From: Epiperipatus broadwayi
Lineage: Eukaryota; Onychophora; Udeonychophora; Euonychophora; Peripatidae
Length of the DNA stretch: 64,000 nucleotides
Assembly: GCA_028023455.1 (NCBI GenBank)
Contig: JAQFVV010000282.1
Coordinates: 591,713 to 655,712, forward strand
Direction: 5' to 3'
A program made the position numbers and the translations under genes. Shown piece by piece: positions 48,320 through 58,110 of this stretch. The notes under the pieces were generated by a model. That model was given only the letters and a program-made list of their open reading frames with translations. It had not been told where the DNA came from and searched no databases. How positions within the stretch are numbered: position 1 is the first letter of the stretch; every line of letters begins with the position of its first letter.

Positions 48320-48525
48320 AACTATTATCATTCCACTGTAGGATAATTAGTTATCTGGGAATAATCTAGTTCTCTAATTTATAAGGTCTTCACATCCAAC
48401 AGTTAACTTTTTTATCCCAATCATCAATCTAATACGTGATCTTTTTTTGATATCCAATTGTCCACTTTCCAACTATTTTAGTGACATACTCAAACTAACT
48501 TCACCTCTCTTTTTAACTCTATAAT
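48320..48525 (-). repeat. Strongly diverged RTE-type LINE 3' end
   Basis: ACTATTATCATTCCACTGTA, a gap, then ATCCAATTGTCCACTTTCC and ACTTCACCTCTC correspond in order to the RTE 3' UTR and RT tail seen at 41376 and 48731. Divergence is high. Confidence 0.45.
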
Positions 48526-48730
48526 AAAAAGAAAGGCTAATGGCTTTATTTTTTGGGAGTTTATAAGAAGTTTGAGCACCAGAATTGATCCTGATCCCAA
48601 GTCATACCCTCTACCAACTACACTAAACAGTGCTGGGCATTCTATCAATAATAGAAGTAACATCTATTTGTTTTTACTAACATTTATTTTTTTATCAATC
48701 CATGCTTGTCAATCTTAACATTTTGTCATT

Positions 48731-48932
48731 CATCATCATCATTATCATCATCAACCATTATTAATCCACTGCAGGATGAAGGTCTCTCCAAGTTTAATCC
48801 ATCTTCTTCGATCGTTAGCTTCTCTTCTCCACATCATTCCTGCATACTTTTTTATTTCATCCATCCATCTCACATGTAGTCTCTTTCTGGGTCTTTTACA
48901 ATCTTTTGGAATCCAGTTTCAGATTTCAATTG
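48731..48932 (-). mobile_element. RTE-type LINE 3' end, 5'-truncated
   Basis: Begins at the (GAT)n tail (CATCATCATCATTATCATCA), then CACTGCAGGATGAAGG and the RT tail codons in minus orientation (RPRKRLHVRWMDEIKK-like). Possible 7-bp target repeat TGTCATT. About 200 bp long, similar to the copy at 10551. Confidence 0.8.
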
Positions 48933-49264
48933 TCATTATATGTATATATTTGAGATGCCCATGCTACCACAATTAGCAATTAGCCATTCAAGTCTACGAT
49001 ATGGCTTTTAAATTCCTGAATGGTTACCAAAATTAGTTGAGTAATTGAAAATTTTCAACTTGTTCCAGCATATTTTTCATTAAGCCCCTTCCATGGAATT
49101 TTAGTTGAACAATGTAAAAGAAATATGAAAAAAAACATTATTTTCTCTGTAGAAATATTAAACTTTTTAAGATCTCATTAAATAGTATTAATTGTCACAG
49201 TACCTATATATTATCTTGCAGATAAAAGTCATATTATGAGAGGATTGGTGTGGTGAACAATATT

Positions 49265-49363
49265 ACCATGTTTCCCCAAAAATAAGCTAGGGTCTTATAT
49301 TAATTTTTGCTCCAAAAGACACCTTATTGCTTATTTTCAGGGGATGTCTTATTTTTTTTACAT
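49265..49363. repeat. DNA-transposon-like repeat with ATGTTTCCCC and AAAATAAG blocks
   Basis: ACCATGTTTCCCCAAAAATA, TAGGGTCTTATATTAA and GGCTTATTTTCAGGGG-like blocks are characteristic of a repeat found in very diverse animals. I cannot name the family with certainty. A second, reverse-oriented copy lies at 52462-52562. Confidence 0.6.
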
Positions 49364-49548
49364 ACAAAAATCTACATTTATTTATGCACAATAATATATA
49401 TTTATTCAAAATTTCAAATTAACCCCCTAAACATGTTTTCTCAGCAACACCCTCTATGAATATTTGAATTTTCAGATAGGCATATGCACTGGTATATTTA
49501 CATATATTTAAGTACAAAAACTTATCTGGGGTCAAAATGTTAATTGAA

Positions 49549-49651
49549 GTCAAGCATTGGTGGCCGTGTGGTTAGCATATCTGCCTTCCAAGAAGCTGGG
49601 CTGAGTTCGCTTCCTGGTCAATGCTTTGACATATGAAAAAAAGAAAAAAAA
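49549..49651 (+). repeat. tRNA-like SINE, copy 8, with 12-bp target duplication
   Basis: Flanked by TGTTAATTGAAG on both sides. GTCAAGCATTGGTGGCCGTG, anticodon-like loop CTTCCAA, GAGTTCGCTTCC, AATGCTTTGACATATG, then poly(A). Confidence 0.9.
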
Positions 49652-50129
49652 GTGTTAATTGAAGACTTGTGAGATAGGAGTGATAAAAATGATTACAGTT
49701 AAAAATGATTATCCATACAAAAGCAATGAAAAATTGCAAGCACAAAAATTTAGAAAACATTTCTGTATTTCACATTGCATTAAATACAACTGTTACAACA
49801 TATGGCATATTAAAATCTGAAGATTCATATAAAACACAACCATATCCATCTGTCAATGCACATTGTAAACTCTTTTCAAATTATTCATGATAACCATACT
49901 TGGGTATTCATTTTTAAAATTTTTCTTTAGTAGAAAGATTGATTTAACTTAAACAAACTTTAATTATTAAAATCTATTCCATTATTTAAATTTTTTTAGG
50001 AGGAAAAAAAACATTTAACCCAAACAAACCTGATTTTACTTTTATATTGAATATTTAATAGCTACCATGAAAAAAGTCTAAAACTAAGTCAAGCATTCTA
50101 AATTTAAATGTTAAAGATAAATAAAATAA

Positions 50130-50649
50130 GTCAAAATAAGAGTCATAGATCACATGACCCAATTCTCTTAAGCTTGTAAGATATAAAAAATGAGCATTTG
50201 CCAATTGCTCAACAAGCTTTGTGATAGAGCTTAGCCAGAAAAAGAATTTAAAATATCTCTGTCAGGAACCCCTCCCCCCAACCTCTGACCATGGTTTCGT
50301 GCTTTGGCATTCCTCAGAGAGCCATTAGGATAGCTTCAGACACTATATCTAAAAATACCAACCCAAAGCCAGCATTTATCTAAAAGTTATCTAATGAGTG
50401 GAAAATCTGAAATTTTTAGACATCTACATGTCTTGAAACCCAGATATCCAACTCAAATAGCTATATGGGGCTGAGAGATCTTCAGCCATACCATATATTA
50501 GTAGTCTTAGCAATATAACATTGCATAAGACTTAAGACAGAGACTATAAATAGTCAAAATAAGAGTCATAGATCACATGACCCAATTCTCTTAAGCTTGT
50601 AAGATATAAAAAATGAGCATTTGCCAATTGCTCAACAAGCTTTGTGATA
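50130..50649 (-). mobile_element. Group C hammerhead retroelement with 97-bp identical direct arms
   Basis: GTCAAAATAAGAGTCATAGA starts at 50130 and again at 50553. The arms 50130-50226 and 50553-50649 are identical over 97 bp, and the period is 423 bp. The outside flanks share GATAAATAAAATAAGT (target duplication of about 14-16 bp; the edge is ambiguous by a few bases). The ribozyme at 50283-50321 is sense on the minus strand. No open frame. The identical arms show the insertion is young or conserved. Confidence 0.85.
50283..50321 (-). ncRNA. Nearly intact hammerhead ribozyme, group C
   Basis: On the minus strand: stem I CTCT / AGAG, core CTGAGGA (50317-50311), stem II TGC-CAAA-GCA with an A-C mismatch at its base, GAA, stem III ACC-AT-GGT, and cleavage triplet GTC. 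All essential core bases are present; only the stem II basal pair is lost compared with 29110-29152. Confidence 0.85.
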
Positions 50650-51083
50650 AATAAAATAAGTATCTAAAATTATATAAATGAAATTGTAATTATAAATTTT
50701 ATTAAACGCCCATTATTATATTAAGTAATAATTTACTAAGGCTGTAACCTTAGAAATAAGCGTCTGAAAAATACGAAGGTAGGGACCTCTATAGGTCTTA
50801 AATCACAAGCTTAAAATGAAATTATAAATTATCTGATATACTGGCTTGTTTGTAAATAAAATTTTAAAAGTTTGTTGAATCATTCATAGAGTCAATAAAT
50901 TAGTTATTTTAAGTCCAAGATTCAGCTGGAAGGAAATTGTGTTTCTATATACATAGAACTATGTTTGTTATAAATGTTCAATGGGAAAATAAATAAGCAC
51001 CATTATAATTTAAACTATTATATCTATAATTATGCGCTTTTAACACTCGTTAAAGAAGTTATATTTATTAATAATTTATTTAA

Positions 51084-51125
51084 AGCTTAGCGCTTTCAAA
51101 GCTCCATGGCTTCATACTCATAGCT
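51084..51125 (-). ncRNA. Hammerhead-like motif downstream of PLE, A3-U8 variant
   Basis: On the minus strand: AGCT (51125-51122) pairs with AGCT (51087-51084). ATGAGTA sits in the place of CTGANGA. Stem II is GAAGC / GCTTT, then GAA, AGCGCT as mini stem III, and A as residue 17. It lies about 120 nt after the stop of the PLE fragment at 51244-52326, the same position as the motif at 25024. Confidence 0.45.
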
Positions 51126-51243
51126 GTGTACAGTTGATAGTGATGAGGGGGAGTATTCAAATTTATGTTAATTAGTTAGATGATTCAGTATTTTATTTAA
51201 AATGTTGTTAGAATTATTTAAAATATTGTTAGAATTAGTTTGT

Positions 51244-52326
51244 TCATCTTTTTGAAATGGTGAAACAGGTGTCTTTTCTATTAATTGATTGGGTGTCAAT
51301 ATTTATGAAATATGTTTCCTTTATTTTGCACCTATGGTCTTTTCTCTCTTTGCACACTATTCTGGGGTTGGTGGTTTCAAATCTGTGTCCAGTAGCTTTT
51401 TTATGTTCCAAGAATGCTGATGTAGACTTCTTGTTATTCAGTGCCCTTTTATACATATATATGTGCTGGGATGCTCTGTTTGTAATGGTAGTTTTTGTTT
51501 CCCCATAATATGAGGCTCTGCATATGGCCTGAGGGCATTGTATTTGATACACCACTTGAGATATTGATTTGGGATCAAGTTTATATTTTGAATTGTTTAT
51601 TAGTCTATTGGTATTGGCTGAAGTGCAGAAACCAATAATAAATTCTTTTGATAATGTTTTAGCTAAATGTTTGGCAATGATGGGTATATATGGTATAGTT
51701 ATTCATGGTTTATTATCTCTGATTTTGCCTTGCTGGTTTATTTTTGCTTGGAACTGTGCTATTCTTTTAGTTATGTGTCTATATTTTTAGCCAACAGATA
51801 TTAGTTCTTTGATGTATTTTAATATGTTATCTCTTTTGTCTGAATTACATTTACATAAGTAATTATTTCTATGTAGAAATGCATTCAGTCTAGCATATTT
51901 ATGTGAGTTGGGAACTATTGCACTCTGATGCATATATCCTCTAATTTCTAGGGGTTTGATGGTCATGCAGTACATTAATTGTTTATCTTCTTTTTGTATG
52001 TCTAGGTCCAGGTATTTTAGATGGTGTTGATCATTTTCCCATATGGTATTTAGTGTGAGTTTAGACATCAGCTGTAATTCTTTGGTGATGTTTAAGATTG
52101 TACTCCTTTTGGCAGCAATAAACACATCGTCCACATATCTAAGATATATCATTGTGGGTTTATCTGCTTGTATATTTAGTATTACTTGTTTTTCATGGTA
52201 GTTTAAGAAGATTCTGGACACTATGCCACTAATGGGTAGGCCCATCGGCCATCCCTGCTTCATTTTATACCATTTTCCTTCAAAAATAGTGTGAATATTT
52301 TCATTCATCCATTCTAAAAAGGCCAT
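51244..52326 (-). pseudogene. Penelope-like element: RT plus GIY-YIG endonuclease, 5'-truncated, two in-frame stops
   Basis: A single minus-strand frame of 361 codons, broken only by stops near 51787 and 51697. N-terminal part (52326-51787): RT palm with KQGWPMGLPISGIVSRIFL, catalytic YVDD in LRYVDDVFIA, then HLKYLDLDIQ. Middle: ITIPYIPIIAKHLAKTL, the PLE connector. C-terminal part (51555-51244): QVVYQIQCPQAICRASYYGE (the GIY-YIG equivalent), ATGHRFE, then CKIKETYFI. PLEs use this RT-endonuclease to copy RNA into nicked DNA, often at telomeres or internal sites. The fingers and N-terminus are missing, so it is not functional, but divergence is low compared with the copy at 27-29.7 kb. Confidence 0.9.
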
Positions 52327-52461
52327 AATAAAGTATTATTTATTTAAAGCATTAATGTCACTAATATTATTTATTTACACATTCATTACTTTATAATTCA
52401 ATATATACATTATGTGCTTCAACAAATGAAAAGAAATCCATTTATCTGATTGTTGATTTTC

Positions 52462-52562
52462 ACTAGAGCTTATATTTGGAGTAGGGCTTATATCACAAGC
52501 ATCATGGAAAATCATGCTAGGCCTTGTTTTCTGGTTCAGTCTTAATTTTCGAGGAACATGGT
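52462..52562. repeat. DNA-transposon-like repeat, second copy (reverse)
   Basis: Reverse complement starts ACCATGTTCCTCGAAAATTA and continues through GGCCTAGCATGATTTTCC and GATATAAGCCCTACTCC, the same block order as the widespread repeat at 49265. Adjacent sequence (CCAGATAAGAGTGATATTAT at about 52573) is also repeated at 49220, so the family may be larger than these blocks. Confidence 0.6.
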
Positions 52563-52691
52563 ATCTTCCAGATAAGAGTGATATTATGAGAAAATTTGTC
52601 TAGTGGAATCTGGAGTTTAAGATCGATATATTGTAATCAGGATGATCTTTTCCTACATATTACTTTTAAGTAATAATCGATTTTTTTGTAC

Positions 52692-52769
52692 TCCAGTTCT
52701 GCCATCTTGTGTAAATTTTAGTAATCAATAGATGATTACTCGAGTTTACACAAGGTGGCAGAACTGAAA
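52692..52769. repeat. Hairpin, about 35-bp arms
   Basis: CAGTTCTGCCATCTTGTGTA is mirrored by ACACAAGGTGGCAGAACTG, and AGTAATCA by TGATTACT near the centre. Confidence 0.8.
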
Positions 52770-52924
52770 GAGAAAAAAACTGTGTGACTTTTGTGCTTGA
52801 ATTTTTTCTGAGTTCTCAAGGAATAAATTATTCAATTATTAGTGTTTTAATGTAAGTTTAATTATTGAATATAAATGATTTTCACTCTAACTTCAACCTA
52901 AATGATTGCTTATTTCTGTGTTCA

Positions 52925-53790
52925 AACAATTCTCTCCAAGTTTAATCCAGTTTCTTCAATTCATAGTCTCTCTTTTCATAATACTTAAAATTTTATTCCA
53001 GGATAATTATAATCATCATCATTACTTTGAACTATTATCAATCCACTAGAAGATAAAAGTCTCTCCAAGTTAAATCTAGTTTTTTCAATCTGTAGCCTCT
53101 CTTCTCATAACATACAAGCAAACTTCATTATTTCATCCACCCATCTCATATGTGACATCGTTTTAAGTCTTTTACAGCCTCTTGAGATCCAATTTAAAGC
53201 TTCAATTATCCATTTATTACCATCTCTTCTAGCAAAGTGTCTAATTCACATCCATTTCAGTCTCTTAATTCTTTCAGTGATGACAATGGTGTTTGTTTGT
53301 TATTCCATCCATGTATTTTGTTGTCAAACTTTCTCATTATATCTGACATATTTCTTTCCATACTTCAGTAAGGAGTCTGAAATCTCTGAATTGCTTTTAT
53401 GTGAAGCATCCAAGTTTTGCATTCATAAGTTAGAACTAGCAAAACATATCTATTAAAAATCTTCCTTTTTAAATTCATAGACATATTTCCTTTCAATATT
53501 AAGTTCTTTCACCAAACACACAAGTTTAATTCTATGGCTAATTCTATTCATTATTCTTCCATTTATATTAATAATCTGACCAAAAAATATTTGTAATCAT
53601 TATTTTTTTTCTAATTCATAAGTCATTTACCAAAAGCACTCCACCCAAATTTAATTCTGTGACTAATTTGATTCATTATATTTCCATTTATATTAATAAT
53701 CTGATTAGCAGTATTTGTAATTGTTAACTTCTTCTAATTCATAATTATCATTCTTTATTTTCTTCTTTTGGAAAAAAATCCACTGAGGCT
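52925..53790 (-). pseudogene. Old RTE-type LINE remnant, internally duplicated
   Basis: Minus-strand homology to the younger RTE copies (tail at about 53005-53020, RT tail and YGSETWTL equivalent to about 53490) continues upstream to an INGRIMNRISHRIKL-like segment, the NGRI...RRI motif of LINE RTs. That segment is present twice (about 53505-53620 and 53630-53760), so a stretch of about 125 bp is duplicated. Many lesions. Confidence 0.6.
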
Positions 53791-53936
53791 AACTTTAGAC
53801 TATTTAGCATTTATCTTTAGTCCTATTTTCTTACTTTAATCTGATAAATCTGGCAAAATTTCCTAAAACTCTGAAGTATTAATTGCAAAAATAACCATCA
53901 TTTGCAATATCTAAATGACAAATAATACCAAATTGG

Positions 53937-54056
53937 CTCTGAAGAAGACTGCAGGACAGTCGAAACATAGGTGTATGTATAGAAGACTGCAGGACAGTCG
54001 AAACATAGGTGTATATATAGAAGACTGCAGAACAGTGGAAACATAGGTGTATGTAT
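53937..54056. repeat. 38-bp tandem repeat built on hammerhead group D
   Basis: GAAGACTGCAGGACAGTCGA occurs at 53944 and 53982, with a degraded third copy at 54020. The first unit is preceded by CT, giving CTGAAGA, one A, stem II GACTG-CAGGA-CAGTC and GAA. The next units start TAGAAGA, so only the first has the CTGANGA core. The array is cut by the LTR element at 54057. Confidence 0.8.
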
Positions 54057-55695
54057 TGAACCGTATTCGAATATGTGTATTCGAAACACCGGCCTCTTAG
54101 GCAGAGAAGAACATACTCGGAGAGTATGTATGCCCAAACGATAGCTATAAAGTATATAACTAACGTTACATTTCCAGGACATAACTTCTTCTCGACTGTT
54201 GAGTTCAACACCAAGTTCAAAGCACTTTTTTTGTTTGTGTATAAACACGGGCGTCAGCTGCTTATTCTAAAAGAATAGACAACGCACTTTGAATAGTGGC
54301 AACTAACCCAACGCCTAAATCCACGACTAGCTCAGCTGTTTGTAATCACTAATAGATTATACTTAATTAGTGATTAAAAGACTTGATAAAGAATTTGTTA
54401 AAAAGAATTTATAAAAAGAATTGTAAAAGAATTGATAAAAAGGAATTGACCGACAAATAAAGTTTAATTTTAAAGATAATTTATTAACTAACATTTATTT
54501 ACTAAATTTAAACATTTTATAATTCTAATAAAACACACGCATATTTTAAATTAACATTTCTAAATAGTCTAAATATTTCCATAGATTCAATAACAGAACA
54601 CTCTAATTTCATTAATAAATATTGGTAGAATGATCACGCACATATTAACTAATGCACATACATAATAATGATAATAAAGGACTACATAGCATTTGAAATT
54701 TAATCACACACATATCAATAGTTCATTTATGTATGATATCGAGTTCATATAATTAGACTCTTGGAGGATTCGCACAAATTAATGAAATGCAATGGCTATT
54801 ACAGTATAAACGAAAATAAGCAAATGTTTTACCTAGGATTTTGAACGTAGATTTAACACTCTGTTTTCTTCCAGTATGAATGTTTCCAGTATGAATGCTT
54901 CCAGTATGAATGCTTCCAGCCGGCTGGGATGTTTCCTTGCTGAGTTTCCTGATTTTCACGATTATTACTATCGAAGACAATTAGATACGGACGGAGATTT
55001 TCTACGATGTTAAGCTGACATTATTTCACGGGCAGATCTGCTGTTTTCATCGGACATCTGGGCTGGAGGTGAACGTGCGTTCCAAAATTTTCTCAGCACT
55101 GCATTTTGTTTCTTAGCTGACTCAATTAATTTCCGAACTGCACTCTCTCAATAACTTTGTGAACTGATTGTCTCAACTCAATTAATTTGTGAAACTGATT
55201 ACTGTCCGATAAAAAAAGTCTATTTATACCTGCGCCTTGTTGTCTTTCTGATATCTCCGGCAAAGATCTGTTGTCGAATTCCTTATCAATTAATCCTTTG
55301 ATAAACGTGTTTTGGAAGATTGCTTAATTAGTAATAGCCATGCAGAGATGTTGTTTTATTTTATTAATAGCCATTGCCGTGTTTTTAATGATAATCTTCT
55401 TTTATTTCGCATACATTTTATTTATTTACAAATCTCAAATATATACGCACATACATTTTAATACAATTTACTATTTAGTTTTAACATTATTTTTTCTTTA
55501 ATTAAAATTGAATGAAAAGAGATTTGTATATTTATATTTTTACGAATACTAATAAAAACTATTTAATTCCTATCTTTTTCTAAAACAAACTGAATAAACT
55601 CTTCAACATTTAATTTTATGTTTTTCTTTTACGAAAGATTACTTTAATAATAATTTTAGATAAAAATTATATGTGCCTATATCAATATAGGTACA
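54057..55695 (-). repeat. 3' LTR of minus-strand LTR retrotransposon
   Basis: 1,639 bp, beginning TGAACCG and ending GGTACA in plus orientation (TG...CA). It matches 58111-59749 with about 18 differences (about 98.9 percent identity by my count), nearly all transitions. A TATA box (TATAAATAG on the minus strand) lies at 55220-55228. The outer flank GTAT (54053-54056) equals GTAT at 59750-59753. Confidence 0.95.
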
Positions 55696-55720
55696 TTACA
55701 CCGCCCTTCCTTTTGAGAGT
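55696..55720 (-). promoter_or_regulatory. Polypurine tract next to the 3' LTR
   Basis: On the minus strand CAAAAGGAAGGGCGGTGTAA directly abuts the 3' LTR end at 55695. A purine-rich tract here primes plus-strand DNA synthesis and fixes the element's orientation as minus. Confidence 0.8.
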
Positions 55721-55950
55721 AAAATGCGTCATTTTTGACCATTTTATCTCTGACAACATTAAATCTTAATTTATTATTCTTTCTAAGTTTGCTTTTTGGT
55801 ATCTTATCTTTTCTATGCTAAGGGCAATCTCCAATTATGCTTTTCTTCTTTCTATGCTGGTAACATTGCTTACAATGTTCGTCCTGGATAATGACCATGA
55901 GGACAAACTAAATTTGTGGCACAGGGATCTTTTATGAACGAAGCTTCGGC

Positions 55951-56137
55951 TGCCGATTCTCTTGATCGGACTTTGACTAAGAAAATGTGGCTGCAAATGG
56001 CAGGAATTTCAACTGTCCATTTTCGACTTACACCCTGGAAAACGATTGCCGATTCTCTTGATCGGACTTTGACTAAGCAGCTGCAATGGCAGGAATTTTC
56101 AACTGTCCATTTCCGACTTACGCTTTGGAAAACGAGG
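55951..56137. repeat. 96-bp tandem duplication inside the LTR element
   Basis: GCCGATTCTCTTGATCGGAC occurs at about 55952 and 56048, each followed by GCAGGAATTT and CAACTGTCCATTT blocks. It accounts for the plus-strand open frame at 55916-56185, which is not a gene. Confidence 0.85.
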
Positions 56138-57092
56138 TATGACTTACTCTGGTTGTTGCCAGTGCGCTTTTTAAAAGAGGAATGATCCCGGCCAATCCGT
56201 TACGGGTGCTAGAATTTATCCAGTCGAGAGCTTTAAACTTAATCCTTATCTAACTTATTTCAATACTACCCTCATCCCTTTAGATTCGAACCCTTATACG
56301 CTCCTAATATAACTTAGATTGACTTTATATTATTTATCACTAATCCTACAATATTATTTTAAATACACATGAACATTACTTTAACATATTTATTTATATT
56401 ATTCTGAACTATTACGAACATTATCTTACATATTTATTTATATTACGATATTACTTTTAACCCATTACTTTAACTTATATATGAACGTGCGTGTACTCAG
56501 AAAAAAAAACTATTTTGCTTTATTATGAATATTTTATTTATTTTCTTCAGATATATTATACTTATTTATTTAACTTGTTTTTATTTTATGTATTTCCGTT
56601 ATTTTATTCATTTATTTAATTCTACAAATATTATTTCTAAATCCTTAATTTGACCCATTTATTTAACTTGATTTTATTGATTTTTATTTATTTGAACTGT
56701 TTATTTACGAACATTTCCTTAATTAATATGTGCGTGGAGAAAAAAAAATCTTTTATTTTGCGAAGCCTCCGTTATTATTATTTGACAAAACAATCCATCA
56801 TTTTAAATAGCGAAATTCTAATTCAGGCTTTTCACCTACGTCAAAATAATTATATTAGACTCATAGTCCATTTCCGGTCCTTTTTGTTTATTTCCTTTAC
56901 TATTCCGCCCGTTTACTAACTTTTAAACTATGTCAGGTGGTTCCTTCTTTCTTTCTACAAATTCTATAATATAAACTAACTTTCCTCTCTTATCGGTTCC
57001 GTTTTTATATTTTATTGCTTTATCTCTTTCTCTTTCTGTTCTGTTTTCAACTTCGTAACTCAGAAAACCTTTATACCTAGACAAACTCCGAA

Positions 57093-57742
57093 TTACTTCA
57101 ATCTGGGAATATTTTTTCTACGCTTTCTCTTTGTTTTAAATCTACGTCTACAGTGAATGCGAACGTTTACTTTAACCTTTTTATTTTTAATTCTTTGTAA
57201 AAACTCTTTTATGCTATTTTCTACCTTTTGATCTACATAAGTTTCTACTTTATCTGTCACAACGCTATCTGATTCTAATTCAATTTCTACCTCTTTCGTG
57301 ACCTCAACTTCCTTTTCAACTTCCTGACTTTCTTTAATTAAATCTAACTCTATAACTTCTTGGTTCTTCTCTACCTTTACCGTTATCTCACATCTTATTT
57401 CTCTTACTTCTGCTCTAAGTTCTTTAATTTCTGTTTTAACCTGACTAATTTCTTCCTTCAATTCTGCTTTGAGTTCTTCTTTAACTGACTTTGTTCAAAT
57501 TTCTGACACAATTCTTGTTGACTTTGTTTAATTTCTTGACGCATTTCTTTTATCAATTCTGCTTTGAATTCAGCTTTAAGCTCCCGTTGGCTTTGTTCAA
57601 ATTTCTGACATAATTCTTCTTTAAACTCTTGCATCATATTCATCATCATTTTCATCATCATTCGTGTTTCAGATACTTCTTCTTTCTCCTTTTCCACTAA
57701 CTGGGGATTTTTAAAATATATTGGGCTTTCTTTCGGATCCAT
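57093..57742 (-). CDS. Gag-like coiled-coil protein of the LTR retrotransposon, frame-shifted
   Basis: The only coding signal in the element. From an ATG at 57742 (MDPKESPIYF) one frame runs to a TGA at 57458. It has a hydrophilic start, a methionine-rich MMMKMMMNMM stretch, and repeated heptad-like FEQSQ, ELKAEF and ELCQK units. From about 57490 the same coil (EELKAELKEEISQ) continues in another frame to a stop at 57093. It becomes an acidic stretch (EVEKEVEVTKEVEIELE) and ends in a basic tail with RRRFKTKRKRRK. Repeat-unit phase suggests a single-base shift near 57482-57490, either a mutation or programmed frameshifting. Length (about 215 residues in total) and lack of a zinc knuckle are unusual for Gag; the basic tail could bind RNA. 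Family unknown. Confidence 0.55.
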
Positions 57743-58084
57743 TTTCGAAAATTTCAATTTCAAAGTACTAGCGCTTATGTTATTAAACTAAATTTAAATA
57801 CAACTTATTTATTTATTTTTTCTTACTAATACGGAGACTCACATTAACTCCAGCCTTTTGTCCTTTTCACTACCCGCTCTTAATGCTTTAACTCCGCCCA
57901 TAACACCCTATTGACTCTGATTTGATAGCATAAATGTCAAAATCTCTTTTCATTTCGAAAAAAAAAAAAAAGTTTTCGGTCAATTCTTTTTTAAAATTAA
58001 AACACTTTTACATACGTAATTTAACTTTTTAGATTTTTATTTTCAACAAGAACAAAGTATTTAATTAACTGTCATTTATGACAA

Positions 58085-58110
58085 GTTCGTCCCACGTTGG
58101 GTAAAGCCAT
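58085..58110 (-). promoter_or_regulatory. Primer-binding-site-like sequence
   Basis: On the minus strand, one base after the 5' LTR: TGGCTTTACCCAACGTGGGA. The TGG start complements a tRNA CCA end, and CCCAACGTGGG resembles PBSs of many metazoan Gypsy-type elements. The priming tRNA cannot be named from this alone. Confidence 0.6.

Noticed and set aside
54753-54980. 75-codon frame conserved in both LTRs as a possible accessory gene
   Set aside because: LTRs are nearly identical by mechanism, so conservation carries no information; the frame includes a small tandem repeat and has no domain.
55916-56185. 89-codon plus-strand frame inside the LTR element
   Set aside because: Antisense to the element and explained by a 96-bp tandem duplication.
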